From the NCBI GenBank assembly GCA_032871835.1, contig CM065297.1, positions 18,764,098-18,828,097 of the forward strand: a stretch of 64,000 nt of DNA. Direction: 5' to 3'. Shown in pieces: positions 31,731 through 45,740 of the stretch. Under the pieces are notes generated by a model, which saw only the letters and a list, made by a program, of their open reading frames with translations, was not told the origin of the DNA and searched no databases. Source of the stretch: Dipteronia dyeriana. Lineage: Eukaryota; Streptophyta; Magnoliopsida; Sapindales; Sapindaceae. The translations under genes and the position numbers were made by a program. Position 1 is the stretch's first letter; each line of letters opens with the position of its first letter.

Positions 31731-31878
31731 AAACCCTAACAACAAAAAGAAACCTTTTTCTTTTCTTTTTTAATTTATTTTTTTGGAAAAATTGATCAAA
31801 AATGATAAAAAAAAATAAAAAATCTTTTAGTGGCTAAAAACAATAAAACCATAATTTTTTTGGCTCTTTATGAATTCA

Positions 31879-31884
31879 CACACA

Positions 31885-31970
<86 letters not shown>
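31879..31970. repeat. (CA)n-(TA)n compound microsatellite
   Basis: About 22 CA units run into about 22 TA units; the next LTR begins at its edge. Confidence 0.95.
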
Positions 31971-31972
<2 letters not shown>

Positions 31973-32561
31973 TATATTTGGGGTATGGGTTGGAGACCTA
32001 TTATACACCCAAGTGGGCCAAGATCATAAACATACATGGAGAGCCCAAAATCCATGTACACCTAGCCCAACACATGCAAAGCCCACAAACTTGTATAACT
32101 GCTTGAGCAATTTTATACTATATAAGAATCAGTGGAAGAAACTGAAATATATACAAGAATACACAACATAGAATAACGTGTATTGTGTATGTGGATGGGA
32201 AGTCAAGCATTGTCTGTACAATGCAAAGCATATGTGTGTGTACTGTGCAATGCAAAGGCATGTGAGTAGGCAAGAGAGTATTGTATGTAATAATGTATAT
32301 ATGCATGTGTTCAATAAAGAACACAAAATACAGAGAATATAAGCACAAAAAGATGTGAAGAAAATCCATAGAATTTTCTCCCACCTATAATCAAAGTGTT
32401 GATAAATTGCATTGTGATCAGATGGGACTTTCCGATCGTGTGATCATTCTCCAACCGGTGGTACAATCCCAGGTGTTTGATCTCACTTCTGCTGGAATTC
32501 GGTTTTTCCGATGGTGAACGGTAATCCGAATTTATTCGTTTTTTGTATCAAATTTATTTTT
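31967..32561 (+). repeat. 5' LTR of the decayed copia element
   Basis: Matches 40907-41517 over its length, with a TATATAAGAAT TATA-like segment near 32118. The left end is placed at the edge of the TA microsatellite and may be off by a few bases. Confidence 0.8.
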
Positions 32562-35500
32562 ATTGGTATCAGAGTATGTTTGAGACTGTATTCTGGTAGA
32601 AGAATGCCATGTTAGGATGTTTGTTTATTTTTGGGTTTGTAGAACAATACATGAACTCTAATGGCATTACACATATGCAAGTGTTTAATTTCATTTTTTT
32701 TGGAATATTTGTATGCATGTATACATGATAATATGTTCTAGATTTTCATGCAATGTGATAGCTTCAAAATTTAGAGAATTTTGAAGAATTAAATATGAAA
32801 CCCGTGATTGTTATGGGGGTTCGAAATTCACCGTCATTTTTTTTATTTCTCTACGATTATGGTACCATTAGATAGAGCCTTTCGAGAGCTTTCCAACGAT
32901 AGGTCATTTGCATGATTTGGATTAGAAACGAGGGAGAAATTTTCTGTAGAAGATTAAATTATGGAAACTAGTATGAGATTGAATGTGGGTGAAGAACATG
33001 AAAAACATGTTCCACGCACCTATTAGCGGAGAGTGTGTTTCGCCCCTAACCCAAACGTCATAATTAAGGGCATATATGGAATTAAAATTACATTTTGATT
33101 CGGAGGGTGGTGATCCCGTGATCGGAAAAGTCTAGAATGATCACACGTGCGTCTTACTCTCCTCCCGGGGCGAGTGGGCAAAATGAGCAGCAAGCTTATG
33201 TGGTTATGCTGTTGACGCGTGTACACGTAAGAAGGTGACATGTGTCATTGATGTGTCATTAATAACATGTGGCCTGATCACAATGTGACACGTGGCATCG
33301 ACGTGTTAAGGAGGAAACCGTTGATGGTTTTTGGCACCAGAGAAGTTTCCGGTGATGGTTTCAGACCACCGAAACGGTTTTCGATTGCCACGTCATCATG
33401 CCACCACATCTTCGACATACCGATTTTCTGTTTCGATTCTCCGACCGACCATTTTTTGGACAACGATTCCAGCGGTCGGTTATTTTTTCTGATGAATTTC
33501 ACAGTGACCGGTTATTTTTTTAGCGGTCTGTAAATTTTTTTTGGCAAATTCCTGGCCTCCAATAAGTGGTTTCCCAGCGACCATAAGTGGTTTTTCGAAG
33601 AATGATGCCGGTTTTCCGGTGAAGGAAATTCAATTTTTTTTTTAATTTTTAATTTATTAATTCCATTGGTTTGATTCGTTCCAATAGGAGCTGAATTAAT
33701 GCCCTATAAATCCCGGATGGAATTTTTTTATAAGACGGATTCCAGTGACGATTTTTGACATGGATTCCAATGACAGTTTTCAGTATAATTTTCGGTGGCG
33801 GTTACTGGTTACAGTTTCTAGCACTGTTTCTGATGACAGTCTCCGGTGCAGTTTCCAGTAACAGTTTTCGATGCAGATTCCGGTGGCATTTTCGGTCAAA
33901 GTGGAGTTTTGCAACATGAATTTTGGCATTGTTTTCTAATGGTCATAGAATTTTCAAGTGAAAATTTGGCCACCGAAATTTAGCTTCAGTTGGAGCTATG
34001 TATATTGAAAACCCTTCGTTTAAAATTCTCTGTCTAATTAATTATGCAATTGGGAAAAAGAAATTTTATTAGAATGTACATTGGAATTGTACAAGATTAA
34101 AAAAAGACAAATTTTCTAAACGACTTAATTTTTTTTAGAATAAATATGCATTATCTTATATGTCTTAATGAAGATGATTTCATGAATCTTATTAATGACA
34201 TATAGTCGCAATCAATGACTCGTGCTTTTATGTGAAGAGATGCAGTGGATAGTCTTTTAATGAAACTTCCCGGAGAATTATTAGATCTGTAAGGTTGGAA
34301 AAGCTAGATTAAGATACCACGATGTATTTTGGTCATATAGCGTGTGAACTAAAAATCGTAGAGGAGTGTTACATTCTTGGGAATGTGAGGCGATCTATTA
34401 CATTGCAATGAATATTCATAGTGCTAGGCACATGAGTTATTGCACACGCGAAAGAGGACCAAGTCTTTGAGAAAATGACAATTAGATGAATTGTGAAGAC
34501 TTAGAGAGTCTTTTACAGTGGCGATTGCTATAAATATGAAACGTATAAAATGAATAGCATGCAACGTCCCATGTTTTAGAAAATATTGTTGTTTTAATAA
34601 ACCGTTTTATAGTAAATAATTTTGGTTTATTTACTTTATAGTAAAAACGGTTTGACCCATAAAATATTTTGTTGGGACCTGTGAATTGTATTATTCTGTT
34701 ATTTACATGATTACTTAATTTGGGAATTCTAAATTATTGAGTACAATATTAGAATTAGAATTTTGTGCAAAGTATTGAATTTATGATGATTAAATTTTTG
34801 GAAACGGATAGTAATTAGACGCTTTGACGACATTTTAGATTCTGTTCCTTAAATTATTTCATCATTTGTTCGGTCTGCGTTTGCAACAAAATTAATTGTG
34901 TGTACTTTTGGAAGTTAATATGCTTGCATATTATATTTAATGTCTCTACGTAGATTAGCATAAAATATAGATTATATATCTATAATATTGTGGCCAATTT
35001 GATAGCAATAAACTAAATCGTGTAATCTAGAGAATAGATATACAATAAGGTTTTGTGTATTTTAAGAGTAAGAAGCTCTTGAGACTATAACATGAATCAT
35101 GATTGAACCTCGACACTATACTTATTTATTCGACATACAAGATGTGAAAGCTTATCAAGCTAGAAGTTAAATTACTCGCATTATGTTGCAGAGTAAATTA
35201 AATAGTAATTTCACATGTATGTTTTATAAGTACAATAGGATTTAAGTAAAGTGGTTTACCTTTTAGAGTTTGGCTTAAAGGGAAAATTTTAGTAGTATTT
35301 TGAGTATTAAAATTTAGTATGTAGTATCAAGTTTTAGAGTACTTATAAGAAGAGCCAAAATTAGTGGCAGCCTCCAATAAGAATATAAAACATGATACAC
35401 TGACTAAAGGATCTGATCTCTTATGATAGTTGGAATATGTAAAATTAATATGACACGTTTCGATCGTGTCATTTCTGTAGTAAAAGATGAGCGTTTAGAG

Positions 35501-35689
35501 GCGGCTTAGGTTTCTGCCCAATATTATATGAAAGATTCCAACTTGTACAAAACTCTTAGTTTTGAGCATATTAGTGGAAATATTTATTTCCATAAGGAGA
35601 AGAGAATCTAGTCATAACTACTTAATTATAGATCAGAACATACAAGAAGTTGAGGGATAACGAATTGAGGAATGATAAAACTAAAATAG

Positions 35690-36880
35690 ATTGTTGCCGT
35701 TGTGACAAACTGGGTCATTTTCACTCATAAATACATTGAGTCGAAAAGAGTAAAACCCAAACTTAAGAATTTGTTAAGTTATGCTTAAGTTTCTGGTTAT
35801 GTATTTTCTTTTTGAATCTCGTCTTTTGTGGACAGTAGATAAGCAAAGATATACCATCCAACAGGAAACTGTAAAGCACACTTTGAGTAAAGTTAGATTG
35901 TTAGAGACAAGGTGTATATGTGTTAGAACAATTTTTAGAGTTTAGTACCTACAAAATGGGTTTGCATGATAGCCTAAATTTGTACTCCATGATGTTCTAA
36001 TATACACTTGAGATCTAACTGGTTTTAGTGTCCGCGGTTATCCTCATTGATTCGGGTTATCGTTAATGATCATGAAGGTTGTATGAATATTAATTTAGCA
36101 AATTATATTCATATGGTACTTGATAGTTGCTTAATGGTTTTATAGTATTATACGTCAGTAGAGACGGTTATAATTTTGTTTGTTTTTCAATCATTACAAT
36201 AGTAATGGTGCTGATATTTTCGCATGTTAGATTAAGTCATGTTGAACCAGATAGAATGAGTATATTAGTCAGAGAAGACTAATTGAACTCATTCATCTTA
36301 AAGGTCATGCAAATTATCTTACAAGAAAAACAACTAGAAAACCATTTAATAAAGAACTAGATCAGAAATTCCATTGCAACTAATTCATTATTACATTTAT
36401 GATTGAATAAGTGTAAAGACTAGATTGAAATTTCATATCTAGTTATATTCATTAATATCTTTAGACGTCTCGGTTATATCTATTTGATCTCTCATAAATC
36501 GAAATCATTGGATTGCATTCAGATTGTTTGGTTAAGGATCATATTAGATGATAAACTTTTTGAGTTTTAAAGAAAAAACTGAGTACGTAAATATCTTTTT
36601 GAACGGTTCAAGGAATTGTTAAGTAAGAAATATATAAAAAGATATTTATTTATTCCTAGGACTCCACAATAAAATAGTGTAGCGGAAAGAACGAATTAAA
36701 TACTGTTGGAAATGGTTAAGTATGTGATGGCGCTAGTGAATTATTTAGTATCTTACTAAAAGATATGTTAATTGCTGCTTACTTACTTAATCATGTTCCA
36801 TTTGATCAAACACTACTACACCGTATGAATTCTGGACAGGTAGGTAGCCTGGTCTGACTAATCTACAACCCTGGGGGTAT
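35690..36880 (+). pseudogene. Copia knuckle and integrase relics
   Basis: Scattered readable motifs in different frames: a C-x2-C knuckle ending at a stop (35695-35735), a GAG-pre-integrase-like patch (36230-36260) and the integrase motif around VAERTN with ILLEMVKYVM (36655-36725). Many stops; no domain is complete. Confidence 0.55.
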
Positions 36881-37154
36881 GGAGATTATGTTTATAATAC
36901 ATCTCATAGAAATAAGAAATTGGATGCAAGAAAAGAAGTTGCATCTTTGTTTGATACTCTATGCATTCCAAAGGATTAAATAAATACTGTTGTATAATTA
37001 GATAGAAGTGTGACTGAATTTGAATCACAATATGTCATTATCAGAGAATGAATTTATTGGTAGAAGCGAATTTAATATAGATATCTAATTTTTAGTATTA
37101 GATTTTCTATGTTAATATGCGAGTGGTGGTAAATTAAAATTTAACTTGATCCTC

Positions 37155-37252
37155 CATCCCTAGTGGGAGTGAAATTCTAAATGGATCTTTCATCCCTAGT
37201 GGGAGTGAAAGTAGAAATCCGTATGGATCTATCATCCCTAGTGGGAGTGAAA
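37155..37252 (+). repeat. Short direct repeat CATCCCTAGTGGGAGTGAAA in three copies
   Basis: Copies start at 37155, 37191 and 37233, with GATCT or GATCC shortly before each one. Confidence 0.85.
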
Positions 37253-38439
37253 CAACTGTTGAATCAACCACCTTAATAATTTACCAACTCGTGGAAATAA
37301 TCACAAAATTATCCCTTATCATCTTTCAGAGATTGAAAGAGAAGTTTTGATGATTACTTCACTTGACAGTGATGAGCCAAAGATTTTAGAATTCAGCTAT
37401 CACTTATATCTACTAAGTAAATACATGAATGAAAGCAAGTGAAGGGGAGAGGGAGTCTAGGAAAGTGATCATGTCCGGGACTTGGTTCACTTACCACTTG
37501 GTCATTATACCATTATGAACGTATGGTTCCACATATGTCATATGTAAGGTGAAAAGTACTAATGAGAGGTATAAGGCACTATTAATCGCAAATGAAGAAA
37601 CTTGTTCTCTAGAAGTAAAGTTTTCTTCTATATGCCTTATTTTAGCACTAGTCACATATCTGAACCTGAAATTACATCAGATGAATGTAATGATTGTACT
37701 TCTCGATAGAGAACTAGAGGAAGAGATTTACATCGAATAGCCTGTAAATTTTTGTTTCAAAAGACTAAGGCATAAGTGTGCTTATATAATGTATAGTGTG
37801 AAACAATCCTCTAGAAAGTGGTATTTTTTCTTATCAACCTGTAATGTCTTACAGATTAATGATGACTAAAGATAACCATGGTAATACAGTAAATAGGTTA
37901 AGGATAATTTTTATATTATCTATATATATGGAGTATATGTCTTGGCTAGAAATAATGAAGAGTTTGTAAAACCATAATGAAATGGTAATTCTCAAATTTC
38001 TTTGAGATTTTATATGACCAATGTTCCATATATATATTAGGAGTGAGAGTTGATTCGGAATGAGCAATTATAAGCTCTTAAATACTCCTATTGTGAAATT
38101 ACAAACTCTTAGCCTTAATGTGTATCTTGAAACTCCATAAGATCAAGTTATTAATTACAAGTTCTTCATGTTAGTACCATGTAGAGTCTTATATACATCA
38201 TTATATATATAAAGTCTATTGTTAGTTACGTCGTAAGATTGGTGAGTGAACACCAATATAATCCTTGATTATAACATTGAGATGTTGTCAAGAGGATTAT
38301 GACATACCTTGAAAGTACAACTAACTAATTAGTGTACATTATGATATGTACAAGGCCCAATAGAAATTATGCTACAAGATTGGTAAATTGATCGAGCCAT
38401 GATAACACTAGATTTCGAGTTCCCCTTCCTATGCTTATT

Positions 38440-39690
38440 GCCCAATTCTTAAGTAAAATCACGTGTTTAATGGCTCGATTAAGTGTTTTTGTAGGATTTC
38501 GTATTCAAGGCATCATATGGGAGATGTGAGTGAAGTTAGGACCCAAAAGAGCTGGAAATTGGAAACTTAGACAAAAAGACACGAGATTTCACGCTCTAAT
38601 TGTCATCATGGGAGACCATGACACATCAGACGACAGTAACTTTTCTAACCAGTGTTGCTCGAAGTGTTGCCTGGAAAGAAGGTGCGAAAATAAAGAAGCG
38701 AAGTGTCACAGTCGTGATGTCGTCGTGAACAACCGCGACATACAGGGAGGCAACAGTCCGCCAACACGTGTTTCTAGGTTGAATCCTGACATATTTCTGG
38801 ACCCATATAAATACCCATCTTAGATTTTGGTGATGTAACATTAGCCACACGAACTTTTGGCCACCTTTATCTTTCTGTCACCATCCTTAGACATATTCAT
38901 TCCTCCATCCATCTTGGAACCTTGGAAAGCAAGAAGAGGAAGCTTACAAATCAAGGAACCTCAAATGACCAACTTGAGTTTCTTCTTTAACTCTGCTTTG
39001 TTTCATTTATTTTCCTAGATGTGTAACTAATCTCTAAGTTAGGGGATTAATGTAACCGGTTGAACAACTCTTGTAATTTTATAGTCTAATAGTTTATAAT
39101 TAAATTCCTTGGTAGTCTCTTTTATTGCAATACTCGCTCTAATTCTTTTACTTATATTCAAATGAGACCTCAATGAATGTTTGTGTTAGGATTAGTTTAT
39201 ATATGATGTCGAGGGTTAGATGTGGGTGACCATCCCATTTAATCCTTAACTACAAGCTTAATAATTGAGAAAATTCCCATATGCATGACCAGGCTACGTG
39301 TGATCTGGTTTAGAGTTTTAATTAAAAATTAATTCTAACAATTGCTCAATACATGACCGTGTGTGAGTAATAGGAAGGATTATGTGCTTCATGAAACAAA
39401 CCCTATCAATTGGATTTCAGTGCTTTAATGAGACTTGTGGATTACATTGAGTAGTTTAAGTAGGTTGCATTGATTCCCTAGCATTTTCCCTCATATTCAT
39501 ATTTTCATGTGAGCTTTTGGTCATTTAGTTTGTTGCATTTTTGCATATCAGTGAATTAGAATACCAATCCAAGACAAGCATTATGCCTTTTACTTTTATT
39601 GCATTTAGTAGGGTTAATCGAGTTAATTAGTTTCAACTACTTTGAATCACTGATCCCAGTGAATGAACAGATCTTTTAAATTGTGTAAAA
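38440..39690 (+). repeat. Possible solo LTR of a gypsy-type element within the decayed copia element
   Basis: The block differs from its surroundings: a moderately GC-rich 5' part with a 97-residue open frame (38530-38823), a TATA-like CATATAAATACCC at about 38803, then a T-rich tail with TTGTAATTTTATAGTC. This is the profile of plant gypsy LTRs around the transcription start. No partner, termini or target duplication was found, so this is a weak call. Confidence 0.3.
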
Positions 39691-40906
39691 TTAAAAATAC
39701 CGCATCATAAATGTATACCAACATAATCCTAGATTGAGAGGATTATGATATAACTTTAATAGTTTGGAAATTTACTGTTAATGCTAGCATAATTACTCAC
39801 ATAATGTAATAGAAATATGTCTTCAGGTTGAGACCGTCATTTTTACACGTGCGGTCGCCTCAGTTGCTAAGATAGCAGGCTGAGATGAGACACATATATA
39901 TTAGAGAATATGTAGGATATATTCTCGCAGAGCTAGTATATATGAATATGTCGCCTTGACTTTGTCAAGAAGAGGTTCACAATAAATATACTAATATATT
40001 TTAGAACCGATCATGATAGACCCCACTATCAATGATACCTGATTCAAGCCAGATGTAAGATCTTAATGTAACGCCAAAGAGAGGCGAGCTTTTAAGAACT
40101 CAGGTTAGTCACGAGAGTTGTGACTAGACTAAGATCTGTACAGTGAATAATATAAAGACATATGCATTCTTATTTAGAATGAAACTCATTGTAACACGTG
40201 TTTCATTCCACGTGTGCTATATGTGGTCGATATGAAAAATGAGAGAATGAATCACTGCTTCCTCATTGTGTAAGTTCCACTGAAGTTTTACGTTAACTTC
40301 AAACAATGTTCTTATGACCATTCACTCTATCTTGAAGTGACAGGATAATGTTAGCACCTTTAGCGTGTTATTTCTATGTCTATGATAATTCAACCTATGG
40401 GGCACATCTAGGGTAGCAGTTATTCTGGAGACAGAAAGATAGAGATGAAATGAGAAGATTTAATGAATTTTTATCTGATATATGTATTCACTGGTCGTCG
40501 ACCAATTGTATTTGTTACAATTGTGAATACATGAAATGTGATAAAGTCAAGCATAGTTTTTGAGGGATTAAGTATGCTTTAGACTGATAAAAATTATAAA
40601 TTAAATCTAGGATACAATATTGAACAATATTATCTCTTGTAAATAGAGAATTTACATTTGAGATTGTTAGCTCCCGTTTATATTATTGATTGTTCATAGG
40701 TCACACGAAGCATTTATCCGTATGAACACTTTTGATCATGATGATAATACTTGTGTTTGATTGTTTGAAGGCTCAAAGATTCCTCTGTATGTATCACATC
40801 TTACGCCATTTGGGGAGGAGCAGATGTTGATTAATAATTGTGCACCCATGACGGGCTTGTGGTAACTTATCTAGATTGTGTTGGCTCCACTTGTACGAGT
40901 GAGAGA

Positions 40907-41517
40907 TGTTTGTATATTTGGGTATGGATTGGAGACCCATTATACACCCAAGTGGGCAAAGATCACAAACATACATGGAGAGCCCAAAATCCATGTACAC
41001 CAAGACCAAGCCACCTAGCCCAACACATGCAAAGCCCATGTACCAACTTGTATAACTGCATGAGTAGTTTTATGCTATATAAGAATTAGTTGAAGAAACT
41101 GAAATATATACAAGAATACACAACATAGAATAACGTGTATTGTGTACGTGTATGGGAAGTCGAGCATCGTCTATAAAATGCAAAGCATATACGTGTGTTG
41201 TGCAATGCAAAGGCATGTGTGTGGGCAAGAGAGTATTGCATGTAATAATGTATATGTGCATGTGTTCAATAAAGATCACAAAATACAGAGAATATAAACA
41301 TAAAAATATGTGAAGAAAATCCATAGAATTTTCTCCCACCTATAATCAAAGTGTGGGTAAATTGCCTTGTGATCAAAGGGGACTTTCCGATCGTGTGATC
41401 GTCCTCCGACCGGTGGTACAATCCCAGGTGTTTGATCTCACTTCTGTTGGAATTCGTTTTTTTTGATGGTGAATGATAATCCGAATTTATTCGTTTTATG
41501 TATCGAATTTATTTTCG
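40907..41517 (+). repeat. 3' LTR of the decayed copia element
   Basis: Matches 31967-32561; it includes about 15 bp absent from the 5' copy near 41005. Confidence 0.8.
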
Positions 41518-41599
41518 ATATATATCTCACATTGTTACAATTGTAGTACAGAAAAATATTCATAACAGGAAAAAACAGAAAGGTTGGATGAAGGAAAGA

Positions 41600-42037
41600 A
41601 TGATGGGTACTCCTTGAGAGGCAAAGAGATTTTCATGCTTCATCATATTCACAATAAATGTCGTGAAATTTTTCATCTCATGCTGAAATTTATATGAAAA
41701 AAATGATGAAAAATGTTAAAATCAATACAGAACTGATAAGTTTATAAATTTTAATATCAAAATTTACTTTAAACACTTCATTATTTGTTCTAAAAGTAAT
41801 GTTTTGAATATGATTGAACCAAACAAGAAAACCACTGTCACAAATTGAAAACAAAATATGATCTGACAAAAATATCAATCAACAAATAAAAATAGTTGAT
41901 AGAATTCAATCAAAAGAAATTTACCCATAATTCCACTCTGTATCAACATATGGACTGATATGAAGAATAGCATAAAGACCCTCATTTTGTATGGTCTTGA
42001 TAAACCTTACAAGATCAAGATTTCCTGAAAAATCATA
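41600..42037 (-). pseudogene. BGAL pseudogene exons 3-5
   Basis: Exon 3 (42037-41925, 113 bases) reads [20 protein letters not shown] and continues to [11 protein letters not shown] with acceptor and donor intact. Exon 4 (41834-41768, 67 bases) restores the phase and reads GFLVWFNHIQNITFRTNNEV. Exon 5 (41682 to about 41600) reads HEMKNFTTFIVNMMKHENLF followed by ASQGVPIILS, the segment that precedes the IENE motif in plant BGALs; its donor is not clear. Stranded between the leader-only copia element on the right and the decayed copia element on the left. Confidence 0.85.
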
Positions 42038-42125
42038 CTAAACGAAGGAGAGATGATCAAAAATCAAAAGTTAGAGATGATTAATGAAACAAAATAAAAA
42101 AAACTTAAAGAGAGAAAAGAATGTA

Positions 42126-42128
42126 GGC

Positions 42129-42180
<52 letters not shown>

Positions 42181-42462
42181 GATCTCGTATTGTATGCATA
42201 AGTATGAATAAATGCGTACCTGGAAACTTAACGGAAAACATCCAATTTGTAGAGTCTTAATTCCGAATCCATAATAATACGATAAATTGTAAATAAAATA
42301 AAGAAAACAATTAAAACAATAGAGAGTCTTCTACTCTCTTCTCACCTTCCTCAGATTGCCTAATGAGGAGACAATTCTGTAATATGTTCATTGTGAGTGA
42401 GAGTAGGGACCCCCTATATATATTATAACTTCCTAGAATCATAACCCATAAAGTGAAATTAT
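42126..42462 (-). repeat. Partial 3' LTR of the leader-only copia derivative, with (TA)n expansion
   Basis: Matches the primer-site-proximal part of the 5' LTR. A (TA)n run of about 24 units (42130-42176) replaces a short TATATA. Homology ends after CATAAAG, so the upstream half of the LTR is missing. Confidence 0.75.
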
Positions 42463-43899
42463 ATTCATTGTGAAGATAAATACAGTGAAATTATCACATT
42501 CTACCTCAAAATATAATTTCACAATCAAAATTCTTTAGAGTTGCAATATATAAAGCCACATATTTCTTTATCCATACATAAACATGAGCATGAAGCAATA
42601 AACCTCTACATATACGATGAAACCATTTTTTTAACTATCTATTGATACATGTCAAATTGGTTTGAAATCCGCAAAGTCTACTAATGTAATAATATAATCA
42701 ATACATATATATTAAGTTTACATCAAACTATCATTTGCGGATACATACATGACCTTTTTCTTATGAGAACGCTCCAATTTACTTTGAGAAATTAAAACTA
42801 TGCAAGTTTATCACTTTTACCGATAGGTATCTCAAACAAGTAAACTTGTAATCATACTAACCCTTTAAGTGCTCTATTAATATATTTTCTCAATAGCATT
42901 ATCAAAATATGCTTGTTCAAGGTTTTTTTTAACCTAAAAATATTAGAGAAAAGATTCTTAATGTCACATACAAATGACAAAATAGAGCACATGGAAAATA
43001 AACTTACTCCCACTGATCCTCTGTTATGTCTAAAGACAAAATAAAACTTTTAACAAAGTCATAAAATGCCAATACTTTATTAAACTAAACACCATTGTCT
43101 GGAAACTTGATTAATTATGTATAATGCGTAAATGCAGTTATTCTCATAAATAAAATAGAACATATTCTATACACTATTACCAAAAGTTTCTAACTTTTGT
43201 AGTCCTATCCTTATCTTTTTAGGAGATCACTTTTAATACAATTAATCAAAAGACTTAAAATTGAGAATTTAAAATAATCAAAATGTCTTACGAATCAATT
43301 ATCTCAATTGATTAAAACGATTATATCTAAACTACAAGAACAATCTTCAATCTAATTCTAAAACCTAAAAGTAGAATTTAGAATTCGAGAAGAGTTTGAA
43401 GACCCATAAAGATTATTATTTACAGAAATCACCATATAACTCGCTAGGTGAAATCATAAGAAAGAATCTATTATCTTGAATAAGCTTCAGGATATTAATT
43501 TAAATTCTCAGTCTTATTAAGAAAGTTGTACTTTGCTATACATGACCAAAATCGAAAATATAATCCAATAAAACATTTAGAGGTTAAAGATAATCTAAAT
43601 ATTATCATGAATTCATATGAATTCAAATAAAACCTCTTAACCAATTGGCCCCTATTAAATACTGAGTTCATTGGAAGAATTTATAATATAAATGTATCAC
43701 AAGAAATAACCTACTAAGAGCTTAATTGATAATCAATCAAATATTTCAAAACATAAATTAAGGGGTATATTTTCTTGCGATAGCAAATTATTTTATGTCC
43801 TCAGTATTTTACTTGACTTGCTATGTTGAATTGTCAAAATTTCTAGACTACTTCCTATGGTGTTTGTATCCTATCACCTTTATCAAAATAACAAACAAA

Positions 43900-45740
43900 A
43901 GACATAATTTCATATAATAGATTATTCTCCATCTATTTATAAGGCACTAGACCTTAACAAACTTTTGACAGTGGGTTTACTAAACTTTATTTATCATTTA
44001 ATCCTCATTAAGGTAAAAACCAATTGGAGCGTCTCATCTAATCCACCAAAAAAGGTCCATCAACCAATATCTTAATGACATGTATTTAACAAATAGTAGA
44101 GGTGTTTAAAAAGGAATTAAATCACAGTATATTCATGCTCATACCGATTTCCATAATCATTATAAATAATGATTTAACCTTCATAGAAATCCAACACAAC
44201 ATCATGATCTATCTTTTGGACGAAGACCACAATGCACGTGTTAAAACTTTCTTACAAGTGATTAACCTCTTTGGAAGATGAACATCACTCTTTATTCTTC
44301 AATGCTCACAAAACTTATACAAGTGATGACTCTCTTAGGCAGATGATCAACACATGTATAATTTGACCTCAATACAGTTCAAAACCTTAATCATTGATAA
44401 TCCAACGAATATTATGAAATCTTAACAACTAGTTCACTATGTGAATATATAGCCATCCAACTCCATAAATATTCCAAACACAACTGATTATATAATTATA
44501 AAATCCTAATGGCCAGTCACTATGTAGAAACATAACCGTCAAACTCTATAATAATTTCGAATATAATCAATTAATGTCCTCAATGAAATAAACAAATCAT
44601 AATGAAATATTAATAGTTAGTCTACTACGTAGAAACGTAACCATACAATTCTATAATAATTTCATAGGTTATACATTTGTAAAACATGAACTACAAATCC
44701 AATATCATTACATCCAACATAAATTTATATATTTATCTTAATCAAGCCGACACGGTTACACATAATTTTTACCTTAAAATTATACAAAATAATGAGAAAT
44801 ACATAACCTTCTTAAATTTATGTTGAGTAGATATTATTTGTGAGCATATAAAATATGTAGGCATCATTAAGTGTTGAGCAATTTCATTCAATTAAATGAA
44901 AATATATTAGAGGCAATTTCCAAAATTTCAAACATTTATATCACGTACATTATATAAATGAATACCTCAAAATGATGAACCTCCTATGGAAAAGAACAGC
45001 ACCCATCACATGTGTCTAACACTCACAACATATTGTATAAGTGAATACCTCGAGATAATGAACCTCATACGGAGAAGAACATTACTCATCACATGCATAT
45101 AATTCCATCATTACAGTTCTATAGATGAATACCTCAAGATAATGAACCTCCTACGGAGAATAACATCACCTATCATATGTGATAACCCTCCTACGAAGAT
45201 GATTAACACATGCATTTCCATCTTTACAGTTCAAATTTAATAATTGATAACCAATGAACATCTCAAAATCTTAATGATTAGTCACTACGTGAAACATAAT
45301 CATCCAATTCATGAGAATTTTTTTATCAATTATTAAAACTTACCAAATCAATAATCGTTTGCCAACTAAATTCTCAAAAACGAAACGATTAGTCACTACG
45401 TGAACCATAATTACTCGATTCACGAGAATATTCAAAACAGATTGTTAATTTTAACCTCATCAATAATCGATAACCGATGAGTTTCTTAAAATCTCAATGA
45501 TTAGTCACTACGTGAAACATAATCATCCGATCACGAGAAAATTCTATCAATTATTGAATCAAAATCATTAATAATTGATAACCGATGAATTTATCAAAAT
45601 CTTAATGATTAGTCACTACGTGAAACATAATCATCTGATTCATGAGAAAATTCTATCAATTATTAATTTTAAACAAACTAATAATTATTATGAAAACTAA
45701 ATGATTAGTCACTACGTGAAACATAATCATCCGAAATCAT
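43900..45740 (-). repeat. Leader repeat arrays of the copia derivative
   Basis: One array (45240-45740) repeats GATTAGTCACTACGTGAAAC about five times at roughly 100-120-bp spacing. A second (about 44940-45200) repeats AATGAACCTCCTACGGAG with GAATACCTC. Both motifs occur, inverted, in the leader at 53040-53560. 42463-43900 is A/T-rich with no recognised content. Confidence 0.75.

Larger units (their letters stand above)
25925..31865. mobile_element. Pack-MULE-like element with long inverted arms, carrying host gene fragments
   Basis: About 350 bp at the left (25925-26300) is repeated in inverted form at the right (31480-31865). Matching landmarks include TTTATTGTTTTTA and ACTAAAAGAT at the outer edge, a GTCCATTG/GCCGCC-rich block in the middle and GTTCTGTGTTCAAAC at the inner edge (26272-26286 and complement of 31497-31511). 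Long arms, no transposase and captured exons inside fit a Pack-MULE. Contents: MATE exons, a TTACATG minisatellite and a 600-bp triplicated repeat with CDPK pieces. No 9-bp target duplication was recognised, so the exact ends are uncertain. It lies in the BGAL intron between exons 5 and 6. Confidence 0.6.
31967..41517 (+). mobile_element. Decayed Ty1/copia retrotransposon with a long non-coding leader
   Basis: Direct repeats at about 31967-32561 and 40907-41517 (shared TATATTTGGGGTATGG-like start and CCGAATTTATTCGTTTT end) are the LTRs. TGGTATCAGAGTATG at 32564 is a Met-tRNA-type primer site, setting plus orientation. A GC-richer leader (33000-33960) has many short CCGGTGGC/CAGTTTCCGG repeats. 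Pol relics appear only as fragments: a knuckle-like CCRCDKLGHFHS near 35695, a pre-integrase motif LSHVEPDRMS near 36240 and integrase PRTPQ-stop-NSVAERTN near 36660. Intact frames are absent, so this is a very old copy. The position is inside the BGAL intron 5-6. Confidence 0.75.

Noticed and set aside
31490..31795. Open frame of about 100 residues ending in Phe/Ser repeats, and its Lys/Arg-rich opposite-strand frame
   Set aside because: It is translation of a TTTCTC microsatellite plus the GC-rich inverted arm; no conserved protein pattern and a clear repeat explanation.
33267..33533. 88-residue frame and its 74-residue antisense partner
   Set aside because: They lie in the leader of the decayed copia element among short CCGG-type repeats; no recognisable domain.
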